DNA from: Comamonas testosteroni
GTDB taxonomy: Bacteria; Pseudomonadota; Gammaproteobacteria; Burkholderiales; Burkholderiaceae_C
DNA: 64,000 nt
Assembly: GCF_030505195.1 (NCBI RefSeq)
Contig: NZ_CP129672.1
Span: 2,886,501 to 2,950,500, forward strand
Direction: 5' to 3'
Shown piece after piece: positions 35,164 through 44,467 of the stretch (its first letter is position 1; each line of letters begins with the position of its first letter). Under the pieces are notes generated by a model, which was not told the origin of the DNA, ran no database searches, and saw nothing but the letters and a program-made list of their open reading frames with translations. A program made the position numbers and the translations under genes.

Positions 35164-35904
35164 ATGGACAAAATTATTTATACGTCGATGACTGGGGCCA
35201 ATGCGGCAGCCCAGCGTCAGGCCGTGCTGGCTCACAACCTGGCCAATGCGGGCACCAACGGCTTCAGGGCCGAGATGTCCACCTTCCGTTCGGTGCCGCT
35301 GCAGGGTTCGGGGGCCGGCACGCGCGTTTTTGCGCTGGAGGCAACCTCTGGCTATCAGGACACTCCCGGCCCTGCCCAGCGCACCGGCCGGGCGCTGGAC
35401 GCCATGGCCATGGGTCGCGCCTGGTTTGCCGTGCAGGGCCTGGATGGTCAGGAAGCGTACACGCGCAACGGCGTTTTCGAGATCTCGCCCGAAGGGCAAC
35501 TGGTCAACAGCAACGGCCAGGCCGTGCTCTCTGACGGCGGCGCTCCCATCGATATCCCGCCCGAGTCCACGATTTCGCTGGGCTCGGACGGCACGCTGAC
35601 CGCCAAGACGGGCAATCAGCTGCCCGTGGCCGTGGGGCGCGTCAAGCTGGTCACGCCTCCCGTCGATGAGCCGCTGGTGCGCGGCGATGACGGTTTTTTC
35701 CGCGCGGCCCAGGGCGATGCGCTGCCCAACGACGAGACGGCACGTCTGCTGTCGGGCTCGATCGAAGGCTCGAACGTGAACTCCGTCGAAACCATGGTCG
35801 GCATGATCGCCGCCTCGCGCCAGTTCGAGCAGCAGATGAAGTTGCTGCAGACCGCTGAAACCAACGATAAATCCGCCAGCCAGCTGCTGAGCTTGAACGG
35901 CTGA
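35164..35904 (+). CDS. flgF: Flagellar basal-body rod protein FlgF
   Basis: The 246-residue proximal rod protein starts MDKIIYTSMTGANAAAQRQA, which is FlgF-specific, with AHNLANAGTNGFRAEMSTFR, the AMAMGRAWFAVQGLDGQEAY region and the C-terminal SNVNSVETMVGMIAASRQFE. ATG 35164 has AAGGAAGGT nearby as ribosome site; the frame extends 16 codons upstream into the hairpin without family character. It is separated from flgE by 69 bases, the widest gap inside the B-G run. Confidence 0.96.
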   Translation: MDKIIYTSMTGANAAAQRQAVLAHNLANAGTNGFRAEMSTFRSVPLQGSGAGTRVFALEATSGYQDTPGPAQRTGRALDAMAMGRAWFAVQGLDGQEAYTRNGVFEISPEGQLVNSNGQAVLSDGGAPIDIPPESTISLGSDGTLTAKTGNQLPVAVGRVKLVTPPVDEPLVRGDDGFFRAAQGDALPNDETARLLSGSIEGSNVNSVETMVGMIAASRQFEQQMKLLQTAETNDKSASQLLSLNG

Positions 35905-35922
35905 TAGCCAAAGGAATACGTC

Positions 35923-36705
35923 ATGATCAATTCGCTGTTCATTGCCAAGACCGGCATGGAAGCCCAGCAGACGCAGCTGGACGTGATTTCGCACAATCTG
36001 GCCAACGTCTCCACCACGGGCTACAAGCGCGCGAATGCGGTTTTCGAGGATCTGATCTATCAGAATCTGCGCCAGTCCGGTTCGCAAACGACCGAGCAAA
36101 ATCAGCTGCCGACCGGCCTGCATCTGGGCCTGGGCGTGCGTACCGTGGCCACCAGCCGCAACTTTCTGCAAGGCAGCCTGCAGCAGTCGAGCAATGCGCT
36201 GGATGTGGCCATCAACGGCAACGGCTTCTTCGAAGTCAATATGCCGGACGGCACGATTGCCTATACCCGCGATGGCTCGTTCGAGGTCAATGCCCAGGGC
36301 CAGTTGGTGACCTCCAGCGGCCTGCCCGTGGCCAACGGCATCACCATCCCCAACGGGGCGACCAAGGTGTCGATCAGCAATGACGGCGTTGTGAGCGTCA
36401 CCATGCCCGGCCAGGCCGCGCCGCAGCAGGTGGGCAATATCGCCATGAGCCAGTTCATCAATCCCGCCGGCCTGGAGCCGCGCGGCCAGAACCTCTACAT
36501 CGAGACCGCCTCCTCGGGCCAGCCCCAGCAGGGCACGCCCGGCACCAACGGCCTGGGCACGATTCAGCAGGGCTATCTGGAAGCCTCGAATGTGAATGTG
36601 GTCCAGGAACTGGTGACCATGATCCAGACGCAGCGCGCCTACGAAATGAATTCCAAGGCAATCCAGACTTCCGACCAGATGCTGGCCAAGCTGGCGCAGC
36701 TCTGA
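35923..36705 (+). CDS. flgG: Flagellar distal rod protein FlgG
   Basis: The 260-residue distal rod protein begins [20 protein letters not shown] and continues [20 protein letters not shown] with [13 protein letters not shown], the FlgG-specific rod segment. [20 protein letters not shown] and the C-terminal [20 protein letters not shown] complete the pattern. It follows flgF by 18 bases. A family 2 inverted repeat separates it from flgH. Confidence 0.97.
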   Translation: MINSLFIAKTGMEAQQTQLDVISHNLANVSTTGYKRANAVFEDLIYQNLRQSGSQTTEQNQLPTGLHLGLGVRTVATSRNFLQGSLQQSSNALDVAINGNGFFEVNMPDGTIAYTRDGSFEVNAQGQLVTSSGLPVANGITIPNGATKVSISNDGVVSVTMPGQAAPQQVGNIAMSQFINPAGLEPRGQNLYIETASSGQPQQGTPGTNGLGTIQQGYLEASNVNVVQELVTMIQTQRAYEMNSKAIQTSDQMLAKLAQL

Positions 36706-36722
36706 TTGATTGCTATGTATTG

Positions 36723-36804
36723 AGGAGCTTATTGCGCTTGATAAATATGATTTTCAGATGCAATATGTGTCGAAATATATGTGTATCAGGCGCTAATTGC
36801 TCCT
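36723..36804. repeat. Family 2 AT-rich inverted repeat between flgG and flgH
   Basis: The left arm AGGAGCTTATTGCGCTTGATA (36723-36743) and the right arm at 36784-36804, read on minus as AGGAGCAATTAGCGCCTGATA, match at 16 of 21 positions. They enclose a 40-base AT-rich loop. It starts 17 bases after the flgG stop and leaves the operon with a 170-base gap. Confidence 0.65.
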
Positions 36805-36875
36805 ATTTAAGTAGCGTGCATTGCGCACGCGAGGGCACAAGGGGCCAAGCGCCTGACTGCCAAGGACTTGCCGTC

Positions 36876-37583
36876 ATGTTCAAAGCCATTGTTTCCCATT
36901 GCCCACCGGTCTGTGCCCTTGCTGCGGCCCTGCTGGTTTCGGGCTGCGTCACGCTCAATCCGCCGCCGCCCGTGGATATGCCATCCACCGCACCTCCCGT
37001 GCTGCAGCCGCGCGAGCAGACGGCCCAGGCGCCCACCGGAAGCCTGTTCAACGCCAGTCGTTACCGGCCCATGTTCGAGGATCAGCGGGCTCGCATGGTG
37101 GGCGACTCGGTGACCGTGAATATTGTGGAGCGAGTCTCTGCAGGACAGAGTACGGACTCCAAGGTGGGGCGCTCCAATGACATGACCACGGGCATCACCA
37201 GTTTTCCTCTGATCAAGGGCAGTGCTGGAAAGGCACTCTCAGATGCGCTGAGCATGGGAGTCGATAGCAAGAACGACTTCAAGGGCTCCGGTGCGACGAG
37301 TAGCAGCAACTATTTCACTGGCTCCATCGCCACCACTGTGATCGACGTGCTGCCCAACGGTCATCTGGTGATTGCCGGCGAGAAGCAGATTGGCGTGAAC
37401 CATAACGTCGATGTGCTGCGTTTCACGGGCACGGTGGACCCGCGCTCGCTGCGTCCGGGCAGCACCGTGGCATCGACCCAGGTGGCCAATCTGCGCGTCG
37501 AGTCGCGCAGCCGTGGCCAGGCTGGTGAAGCCCAGTCAATTGGCTGGTTGTCCCGGTTCTTTTTGAACGTTATGCCGTTCTGA
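36876..37583 (+). CDS. flgH: Flagellar L-ring lipoprotein FlgH
   Basis: The 235-residue outer-membrane lipoprotein forms the L ring. The signal peptide ends in lipobox LVSGC, giving lipidated Cys24. Family motifs are SLFNASRYRPMFEDQRARMV followed by GDSVTVNIVE, TGSIATTVIDVLPNGHLVIA and GTVDPRSLRPGSTVASTQVA. The open frame runs 52 codons further upstream through the AT-rich repeat, but only ATG 36876 gives a proper lipoprotein signal. Confidence 0.96.
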   Translation: MFKAIVSHCPPVCALAAALLVSGCVTLNPPPPVDMPSTAPPVLQPREQTAQAPTGSLFNASRYRPMFEDQRARMVGDSVTVNIVERVSAGQSTDSKVGRSNDMTTGITSFPLIKGSAGKALSDALSMGVDSKNDFKGSGATSSSNYFTGSIATTVIDVLPNGHLVIAGEKQIGVNHNVDVLRFTGTVDPRSLRPGSTVASTQVANLRVESRSRGQAGEAQSIGWLSRFFLNVMPF

Positions 37584-37603
37584 TTCTTCCGAGAATGGGC
37601 AGT

Positions 37604-38752
37604 ATGAAAGTACTGTCCACGCTCCTGTCACTGCGCTCTGCGCACACCGCCTTGCTGGTGGTCGCAGCCCTTGGCGCCAGCGGGCTCACCCTGCCTGCGC
37701 ATGCCACACGCATCAAGGAGGTTGCCGCCATCCAGGGCGTGCGCAGCAACCAGTTGACAGGCTACGGTCTGGTGGTCGGCCTCGACGGCACGGGCGATCA
37801 GACCACGCAGATGCCCTACACCAAGCAGGCGCTGGCCAATTACCTGGAGCAGATGGGCATCGCCCTGCCGGCCTCAGGCAATGCGGCCCAGCTGCAGCTC
37901 AAGAATGTGGCGGCGGTGATCATCACGGCCGAGCTTCCGGCCTTTGCGCAGCCCGGCCAGGTCATCGACATCAACGTCTCCTCCATGGGCAATGCCAAGT
38001 CGCTCAAGGGCGGCACGCTGGTGGCGACACCGCTGCGCGGCGCGGACGGCGAGATCTATGCACTGGCCCAGGGCAATGTGGTGGTCGGCGGTGCCGGGGC
38101 TGCGGCCGGCGGCTCCAAGGTGCAGGTCAATCACCTGAACGCGGGCCGCGTGCCGCAGGGCGCGCAGGTGGAGCGTGCAGTGCCCACTCCCGTCAACCAG
38201 GGCAACACGATCACGCTGGGCCTGAATCAGACCGATTTCCAGACCGCCGACAAGATGGTGCGCGCCATCAACCAGCGCATGGGCGCGGGCACGGCCATGG
38301 CATTGGACGGCCGCACGGTGCAGGTCAATGCCCCCATCGATCCGGGCTCGCGCGTGCGCATGATCGCCGAGATTCAGGAGATGCCCATCGAGACCTCCAA
38401 GCCGGCGGCCAAGGTGGTCATCAATGCGCGCACCGGCTCCATCGTGCTCAATCAGGCGGTGACCCTGGGTCCCTGCGCCATTGCGCACGGCAACCTGTCC
38501 ATCACCATCAGTACCACGCCGGTCATCAGCCAGCCCGCACCGTTCTCGCAAGGGCAGACCGTGGTGGCGCAGAAGTCCGATATCCAGCTCAAGCAGGAGC
38601 CCGGCAAGGTCATCAACATGCCCAATTCGCCCCAGCTCACCGATGTGGTGCGGGCGCTGAACTCACTGGGCGCCACGCCGCAGGATCTGCTGGCCATCCT
38701 GCAGGCCATCAAGGCCGCAGGCGCCTTGGACGCGGAGCTGGAGGTGATATGA
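37604..38752 (+). CDS. flgI: Flagellar P-ring protein FlgI
   Basis: The periplasmic ring protein of about 382 residues has an N-terminal signal peptide (TALLVVAALGASGLTLPAHA). The FlgI core follows: RIKEVAAIQGVRSNQLTGYG, LVVGLDGTGDQTTQMPYTKQ, NVAAVIITAELPAFAQPGQV and the C-terminal DVVRALNSLGATPQDLLAIL. ATG 37595 three codons upstream is an equally possible start; neither has a strong ribosome site. Its stop overlaps the flgJ start (ATGA). Confidence 0.96.
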   Translation: MKVLSTLLSLRSAHTALLVVAALGASGLTLPAHATRIKEVAAIQGVRSNQLTGYGLVVGLDGTGDQTTQMPYTKQALANYLEQMGIALPASGNAAQLQLKNVAAVIITAELPAFAQPGQVIDINVSSMGNAKSLKGGTLVATPLRGADGEIYALAQGNVVVGGAGAAAGGSKVQVNHLNAGRVPQGAQVERAVPTPVNQGNTITLGLNQTDFQTADKMVRAINQRMGAGTAMALDGRTVQVNAPIDPGSRVRMIAEIQEMPIETSKPAAKVVINARTGSIVLNQAVTLGPCAIAHGNLSITISTTPVISQPAPFSQGQTVVAQKSDIQLKQEPGKVINMPNSPQLTDVVRALNSLGATPQDLLAILQAIKAAGALDAELEVI

Positions 38753-39777
38753 GCACGTCATTGCCCCATTCTTCATCCCTGGCGGCCAGCAATGCGCTGG
38801 CTGTCGATGCACGTTCGCTCAATGCGCTCAAGACGGCGGCCGGCGAGAACAGCCCTCAGGCCGCACGCGAGACCGCCAAGCAGCTCGAATCGCTGTTCAT
38901 GCGCGAGATGATCAAGAGCATGCGCGAGGCGACCATGAAGTCCGGCCTGCTCGACAGTGCGCAGGGCAATCTCAGCACCGACCTGCTGGATCAGCAGCTC
39001 TCAGTGGCCATGGCGGGCCAGCCCGGCGGCCTCACCGATGCCATCAGCAAGCAACTGGCGCGCAGCATGGGGGTCGACGCCGCCGAGGAAGCCGAAATTG
39101 CCGTGCCTTCCACCCTGAGCCTGAGCCGCAATGCCTGGCGCAATGTGGGCAGCAACGGCGCCTGGAGCGGCAGCCGCAGCCAGGCTGTGCAATCGATCAA
39201 CGCCTATGCACCAGCTCCCAAAGGGCGCGACAACTTCGTGACGGCGCACACCGGCGCAGCGCAGCGTGTGGCCAGCGAGAGCGGCATCCCGGCTCACTAC
39301 ATGATCGGCCAGGCCGGGCATGAGACGGGCTGGGGCAAGAGCGAGATCCGCAACAAGGACGGCAGCAACTCGTTCAATCTGTTCGGCATCAAGGCCGGGG
39401 GCAGCTGGACGGGCAAGGTCGCCGAAGTCACCACCACCGAATACATCAATGGCGCGCCCAAGAAGGTGACGGCCAAGTTCCGCGCCTATGACTCCTACGA
39501 GGAGTCTTTCCGCGACTACGCACGTCTGATCGGCAGCAATCCGCGCTACGAAAAAGCCATGGCCCAGACCGGCTCTGCCCAGGCCTATGCCAGCGAGTTG
39601 CAAAAGGCCGGCTACGCCACCGATCCGGCCTATGCGCAAAAGCTCAGCCGCGCCATCCAGAGCGTGGCCCAGGTCACAGTCGCCAGCGCCGGCAACAGCA
39701 GCGCCAATGTCGCAAGCCGTCTGGGCGCCAGTGCCCGTGCAGCCCAGATCAACAAGATCACCGAGAACCAGTCATGA
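38749..39777 (+). CDS. flgJ: Flagellar rod-capping peptidoglycan hydrolase FlgJ
   Basis: The 342-residue two-domain protein has an N-terminal rod-cap domain (about 30-110: ETAKQLESLFMREMIKSMRE, LLDSAQGNLSTDLLDQQLSV) and a C-terminal glucosaminidase domain (about 160-310) with HYMIGQAGHETGWGKSEIRN, including the catalytic glutamate, and SFNLFGIKAGGSW. The muramidase-type domain opens peptidoglycan for rod passage. It is the full-length beta/gamma form, not the short cap-only form. It overlaps flgI and flgK by four bases each. Confidence 0.96.
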   Translation: MSTSLPHSSSLAASNALAVDARSLNALKTAAGENSPQAARETAKQLESLFMREMIKSMREATMKSGLLDSAQGNLSTDLLDQQLSVAMAGQPGGLTDAISKQLARSMGVDAAEEAEIAVPSTLSLSRNAWRNVGSNGAWSGSRSQAVQSINAYAPAPKGRDNFVTAHTGAAQRVASESGIPAHYMIGQAGHETGWGKSEIRNKDGSNSFNLFGIKAGGSWTGKVAEVTTTEYINGAPKKVTAKFRAYDSYEESFRDYARLIGSNPRYEKAMAQTGSAQAYASELQKAGYATDPAYAQKLSRAIQSVAQVTVASAGNSSANVASRLGASARAAQINKITENQS

Positions 39778-41720
39778 GTCTTCTGAACGTGGGCGCGCGC
39801 GCCCTGATGGCCAACCAGATCGCCCTGCAAACCACGGGGCACAACATCGCCAACGTCAACACCGCCGGCTATTCGCGCCAGAGCGTGGCCTTCCAGACCT
39901 CGGCGGGTCAGAACATCGGCAATGGCTATATCGGCAATGGCTCCGATGTGACGACCATCTTGCGCAACTTCAGCGAGCTGCTCAACCGTCAGGCCACGGC
40001 GGCCACCGCCGCCAGTGCTGCGGACTCCGCGCGTTCGAACTCGCTCAACCAGTTGCAGGAAGTGTTCTCCGGCGGAACCAACGGCCTGGGCGCGGCCATC
40101 AACGACATGATGAATGCGTTTGCCGATGTCAGCAGCGCGCCTACCGACTCTTCGGCACGTCAGGTGGTGCTGACGCGCATGAGCGAACTGGCCGCGCGCT
40201 TCCGTTCGGCTTCGGCCCAGCTCGACGAGATGGACTACAGCACGCGCCAGCAGATGAGCAATGACGTGAATGTGGTCAACAGTCTGTCCCAACAGGTGGC
40301 GGCGCTCAATGGCCAGATCAGCAGCGCCATCGCTACGGGCCACACGCCCAATGACCTGCTCGATCAGCGCGACCAGCTGGTGCGTGACATCAACAAATAC
40401 GTACAGACCTCGCAGGTCGATGCAGGCGATGGCTCCATCAGCCTGTTCGCGGGCGGCAGCCAGCCGCTGGTGCTGGGACAGAGCGCTGCCAAGCTCAGCC
40501 TGCAGGAGTCCACGCAGTACCCCGGCAGCGGCAAGATGAGCCTGTATTTCCAGCAGCAGGGCGGGCAGCCCGTGGAGCTGACTCCAGCCATGGCTGGTGG
40601 CGGCGAGATTGCCGGTCTGCTGCAGTTCCAGAACAACGACCTGAGCGAGGGACGAAACCTGCTGGGGCGCATGGTGATCTCGATCGGCGATACGCTCAAT
40701 ACGCAAAACCAGCTGGGCCTGACCTTGTCGGGCCAGAAAGGCGGGGCGCTATTCAATATTCCGATGACGGCCACGGGCTCCACCACAGGTGCTCAATGGG
40801 TACAGCCCGATACGCCCACGGTCACGGTCAAGGACTCAAGCGCGCTCAAGGCTTCGGATTACAAGATCGTTTTCGGCAACGATGCGCCCAAGGGCAAGGT
40901 GGTTCGTCTGTCGGATGGCCAGACCACGGCCTTCAACGATCTGACGGACCTGCGCAGCATGACGATTGACGGTCTGCAGTTCGATCTCAAGAACGATGGC
41001 CAGGCCGGCCAGTCCGTGCTGTTCAGTCCTGTGGCATCGGCGGCGCACGATATTCAGACCATGGTGCATTCCGGCAACGATCTGGCGGTGGCCAATCCGG
41101 TGTCGGCCAAGATCAACTCGCTGGGCGATGCGGCCGTCCGCATGTCCAGCCTGAAGGTGGGAAAAGGCTTCGATGCCTCTGCCTTTCCTGCAGGAACCAC
41201 CCTGTCTTTCGCTCCTGATGGGGCGGGTGGCATGACCTACACCATCACTCCTGCCCCCAGTGGCGTGGCTGCGACAGGCGCCTATGTCTCCGGGCAGGCC
41301 ATCGAGCTGGCTCCGGGGCTCAAGGTGACGCTCACCGGCACGCCTGCAGTGGATGGTGCCACCAGCGATACCGTGAGCTTCGGCCCCAACAGCTTCTACA
41401 GCTCGGATACGGGCAATGCCAGCTCCTTCCTGTCGTTGCGCGACGCCGTGATCTTCGATGGCGCGACCACGCTCAGCGACGGTTTTTCCACCGCCATGGC
41501 GCAGATCGGCACACGCACGCAAAGCGCGGCCTACGCAGCCAAGTTGTCCGACTCGATTGCCAAGAATCTGGAGGGCGATCGCACCGCAGTGTCCAGCGTC
41601 AATCTGGACGAGGAAGCCGCCAAGCTGCTGCAGTACCAGCAGTCCTACCAGGCCTCGGCCAAGATGCTGCAGGTGGCTCAGGGCATTTTTGACAGCGTGA
41701 TCCAGGCCGTTGGCCGTTAA
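39774..41720 (+). CDS. flgK: Hook-filament junction protein FlgK (HAP1)
   Basis: The 648-residue axial protein starts MSLLNVGARALMANQIALQT, with GHNIANVNTAGYSRQSVAFQ, then a long variable middle region and the C-terminal SSVNLDEEAAKLLQYQQSYQ and ASAKMLQVAQGIFDSVIQAV. It forms the first ring between hook and filament. The middle region (about 340-560) is longer than in the shortest enterobacterial forms but normal for betaproteobacteria. It is translationally coupled to flgJ. Confidence 0.97.
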   Translation: MSLLNVGARALMANQIALQTTGHNIANVNTAGYSRQSVAFQTSAGQNIGNGYIGNGSDVTTILRNFSELLNRQATAATAASAADSARSNSLNQLQEVFSGGTNGLGAAINDMMNAFADVSSAPTDSSARQVVLTRMSELAARFRSASAQLDEMDYSTRQQMSNDVNVVNSLSQQVAALNGQISSAIATGHTPNDLLDQRDQLVRDINKYVQTSQVDAGDGSISLFAGGSQPLVLGQSAAKLSLQESTQYPGSGKMSLYFQQQGGQPVELTPAMAGGGEIAGLLQFQNNDLSEGRNLLGRMVISIGDTLNTQNQLGLTLSGQKGGALFNIPMTATGSTTGAQWVQPDTPTVTVKDSSALKASDYKIVFGNDAPKGKVVRLSDGQTTAFNDLTDLRSMTIDGLQFDLKNDGQAGQSVLFSPVASAAHDIQTMVHSGNDLAVANPVSAKINSLGDAAVRMSSLKVGKGFDASAFPAGTTLSFAPDGAGGMTYTITPAPSGVAATGAYVSGQAIELAPGLKVTLTGTPAVDGATSDTVSFGPNSFYSSDTGNASSFLSLRDAVIFDGATTLSDGFSTAMAQIGTRTQSAAYAAKLSDSIAKNLEGDRTAVSSVNLDEEAAKLLQYQQSYQASAKMLQVAQGIFDSVIQAVGR

Positions 41721-41743
41721 CCCCCTACAGCCGGAGAACAAGC

Positions 41744-42958
41744 ATGAGCATCAACCGCATTGGCACGGCCAATATGTATGACAGCACCATCAACAACCTG
41801 GGCTCGCGTCAGAGCAGCCTGGTGGACCTGATGGAGAAAACCACGGCGGGCAAGCGCGTGCTGCGCGCCAGCGACGATCCTGTGGCTGCGGCCCAGGCCG
41901 AGCGTGCGCGCACGCGCATCACCCGTTCCGAAAATGACCAGCGTGTGCTCGGTGCCCAGCGCGATGTGATCGCTCAGGGGGAGTCCGAGCTGGGCAAGGC
42001 CTATGGCGCGTTGCAGGATTTTCGGGATCTGCTGCTGGGTGCTGGTAACGGTTCGTATGACTCGGTTGCGCGCGACGCCCTGGTCCAGCAGCTGCAGAGC
42101 CTGCGTGACCAGGTTCTCGGTTATGCCAATGCCAAGGACTCCAACGGCTTGCCGATCTTTCGCGGGCTGGGCAGTCCCGATACACCGCTGCTAAGCACGC
42201 CTCCGGGCTCGAGCAGCCAGCTCAACCCTGGGCAGAACACCGGCAGTGACAACGGCCTGCCCATCTCCCTGGATGGCCATGCGGCCTGGCTGAACGTGCC
42301 TACCGGCAACGGGGTGTTTGTGGTGAACGGCGCTGCCTCCAATTCCGGCAAGGCCTGGGCGGATGCGGGATCGGTCACCGACCCGAGCAAGGTCACAGGC
42401 GATAGCTACACCCTGGTATTCACCAAGGATCCGACTACCGGTGAGGTCAGCTACGAGATCAACTCCAGCTCGGCCACGGCGACCAATCCCGTGGTTCCGT
42501 CCACGCCCTACAAGGAAGGGCAGGCGATTACCGTCGGCGGTCAGCAGATCAGCATCAAGGGGGCTCCGGCCGACGGCGACAGCTTCACCATGTCTCCAAG
42601 CACACGCACCGATATTTTCAGCGTGCTGGATCAGGCCATTGCCACGGTCAAGGGCGGCACGGGAGGATCGACCGCATTGCAGCAGGGTCTGGGGCGCGCC
42701 TTGAGCGAACTGGATTCGGGAATGAACCGGGTGCAGGCCATGCGCAGCTATGCCGGCGACCAGCTCAAACGTGCAGACGGCCTGGAGTCCGACATGAAGG
42801 ATCAGGCACTGACACAGGAAGGAGCGCGTTCGCGTGCCGAAGATATCGATATGATCACGGCGCTGTCGCAAGTGGAGACGCAGAAGGTGGGCTTGCAGGC
42901 CGCCCTGCAGTCCTATGCACAGATGCAGAAGCTTTCGCTGTTCAACTACATCGGCTGA
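41744..42958 (+). CDS. flgL: Hook-filament junction protein FlgL (HAP3)
   Basis: The 404-residue flagellin-like junction protein has an N-terminal helical region NMYDSTINNLGSRQSSLVDL, MEKTTAGKRVLRASDDPVAA typical of FlgL, a variable central part, and C-terminal GLGRALSELDSGMNRVQAMR followed by DIDMITALSQVETQKVGLQA. It lies 23 bases after flgK and ends the flgB-L run. Confidence 0.96.
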   Translation: MSINRIGTANMYDSTINNLGSRQSSLVDLMEKTTAGKRVLRASDDPVAAAQAERARTRITRSENDQRVLGAQRDVIAQGESELGKAYGALQDFRDLLLGAGNGSYDSVARDALVQQLQSLRDQVLGYANAKDSNGLPIFRGLGSPDTPLLSTPPGSSSQLNPGQNTGSDNGLPISLDGHAAWLNVPTGNGVFVVNGAASNSGKAWADAGSVTDPSKVTGDSYTLVFTKDPTTGEVSYEINSSSATATNPVVPSTPYKEGQAITVGGQQISIKGAPADGDSFTMSPSTRTDIFSVLDQAIATVKGGTGGSTALQQGLGRALSELDSGMNRVQAMRSYAGDQLKRADGLESDMKDQALTQEGARSRAEDIDMITALSQVETQKVGLQAALQSYAQMQKLSLFNYIG

Positions 42959-43013
42959 TTCCGGCGGGCTCTGTCCGTCTTGATGTCTCGTCGTCTACCT
43001 GTCCAAATCCTCC

Positions 43014-44282
43014 ATGACCCAGTCTGTCCTCAGCTCTTTGACTCTTGGTTATCGGCCGCTCTGGGGACGTACGCGACGCCTGGCAGGGATTCAGCTTTAT
43101 GTCCACGAGGACTCGGGCTCCTCTGCCGACATGGCGCATTTCCTGCGCACGGTGGATGAGCTCTGGAGCCGTCAGGCTCCGCCGCTGCTGATATCGCCGC
43201 AGTCCCGCCAGGTTCTGTGCAATCTTCTCGAACATGCACCTCAGGTCAGTCCCTGGATAGAGGTGCGCGGCGACTGGCTGCAGCAGGATGAAGGTATCTA
43301 CGAGCTGGTGCAGAAGGCCAAGGCACGTGGGCTGATGCTGGTTTGGGGAGGATCGCTGGCCGATGTGCCCGATGCCGATGCTGCGCGCTGCTTTGCCAGC
43401 AGCCTGCTGAGCCTGCCGCCGGAAGGAGCCGCAGGACTGCCCAATGTGGTGCGCCCAAGCCAGCCGGCAAAAGATGCGGACAAGGAGAGTGCCTCGGGCT
43501 TTTTTGGCACTCAGCCGCTGAATCTGCTGGACGGCCAGATGTACCAGAGCCTGCAAAGCCTGGAGCTGGCGCGCTCCTGTCTCGATGTGCATGAAGCGGC
43601 CGCCGTGGCCGGCTGGCCCGTGGCAGACACCATGCAGGCCTTTCGGCTGCAACAGCCCCAGCCCTCGCGCGATGCGCTCTTCAGGCTCATGAAAGCCATC
43701 GACAAGGAGCAGTCCCTGGATGTGATGGAAGAGATCCTGGGCTCGGACCCGGTGCTGGCCTATCGCTTTTTGCTCTATACCAACTCGGCCGCACTGGGCC
43801 TGCGTCGCGGCGTGGACTCGCTGCGCCGCGGGCTGGTGATGCTGGGGCTGGGCACGCTGGAGCGCTGGCTGGCCGACCAGCTGCCCCATGCCTGTACCGA
43901 ACAGGACCTGGTGCCCCTGCGCACGCAGGTCGTGCTGCGCGCCAGGCTGGCCGAGCAACTGATCGAGGCCGGGGTGAGCCTGGATCTGCAGCGCGAGATG
44001 TACTTGTGCAGCCTGTTCTCGCAGCTGGACTTGCTGCTGCATGAGTCGGTGGCGACCATCTTGCGACGCACGCCGCTGAACGAGCGCATTTTCGATGCCA
44101 TCGTCACGCGCTCCGGTCCTTATGCGGCCGTGCTGCAGATGAGCCAGGCTCTGGAGAGCCGTGACCCGGCGCCCATCCGGCAACTGCGCGAGCAGGAGGA
44201 GTGGGAGGCCGAGGACCTCAACCGGATGCTGCTGCGCATGCTCAGCGAACTCAAGCTGGGCATGCCGCAAGTTCAGACCTGA
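43014..44282 (+). CDS. HDOD-domain protein with degenerate EAL-like N-terminal half
   Basis: The 422-residue cytoplasmic protein has a C-terminal HDOD domain (about 210-400: FRLMKAIDKEQSLDVMEEIL, GSDPVLAYRFLLYTNSAALG, RRGLVMLGLGTLERWLADQL, MYLCSLFSQLDLLLHESVAT), a degenerate HD-type signalling fold. The N-terminal half (LGYRPLWGRTRRLAGIQLYV onward) resembles the YuxH-type EAL remnant but lacks the catalytic EAL motif, so c-di-GMP hydrolysis is not expected. Located between flgL and flhB on the same strand, 55 bases after flgL, it may tune flagellar expression or function. That role is inference. Confidence 0.82.
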   Translation: MTQSVLSSLTLGYRPLWGRTRRLAGIQLYVHEDSGSSADMAHFLRTVDELWSRQAPPLLISPQSRQVLCNLLEHAPQVSPWIEVRGDWLQQDEGIYELVQKAKARGLMLVWGGSLADVPDADAARCFASSLLSLPPEGAAGLPNVVRPSQPAKDADKESASGFFGTQPLNLLDGQMYQSLQSLELARSCLDVHEAAAVAGWPVADTMQAFRLQQPQPSRDALFRLMKAIDKEQSLDVMEEILGSDPVLAYRFLLYTNSAALGLRRGVDSLRRGLVMLGLGTLERWLADQLPHACTEQDLVPLRTQVVLRARLAEQLIEAGVSLDLQREMYLCSLFSQLDLLLHESVATILRRTPLNERIFDAIVTRSGPYAAVLQMSQALESRDPAPIRQLREQEEWEAEDLNRMLLRMLSELKLGMPQVQT

Positions 44283-44467
44283 GTGTCTGGGTGAAAATTC
44301 GCTAAAAACAGGCTCTATCTTCTGATGGGAAAGCGCAGGCAGCTATCAAACATGCTGAATGTGCTGTGAGGCAGAGTCGTGCATAAGCAGGGCTTGGCTG
44401 CCGCTTATCCGCGCATTGCCTGGGCGCCGGATTCGGACAATTGGGATATCCAATCCGTCCGTGCGCC

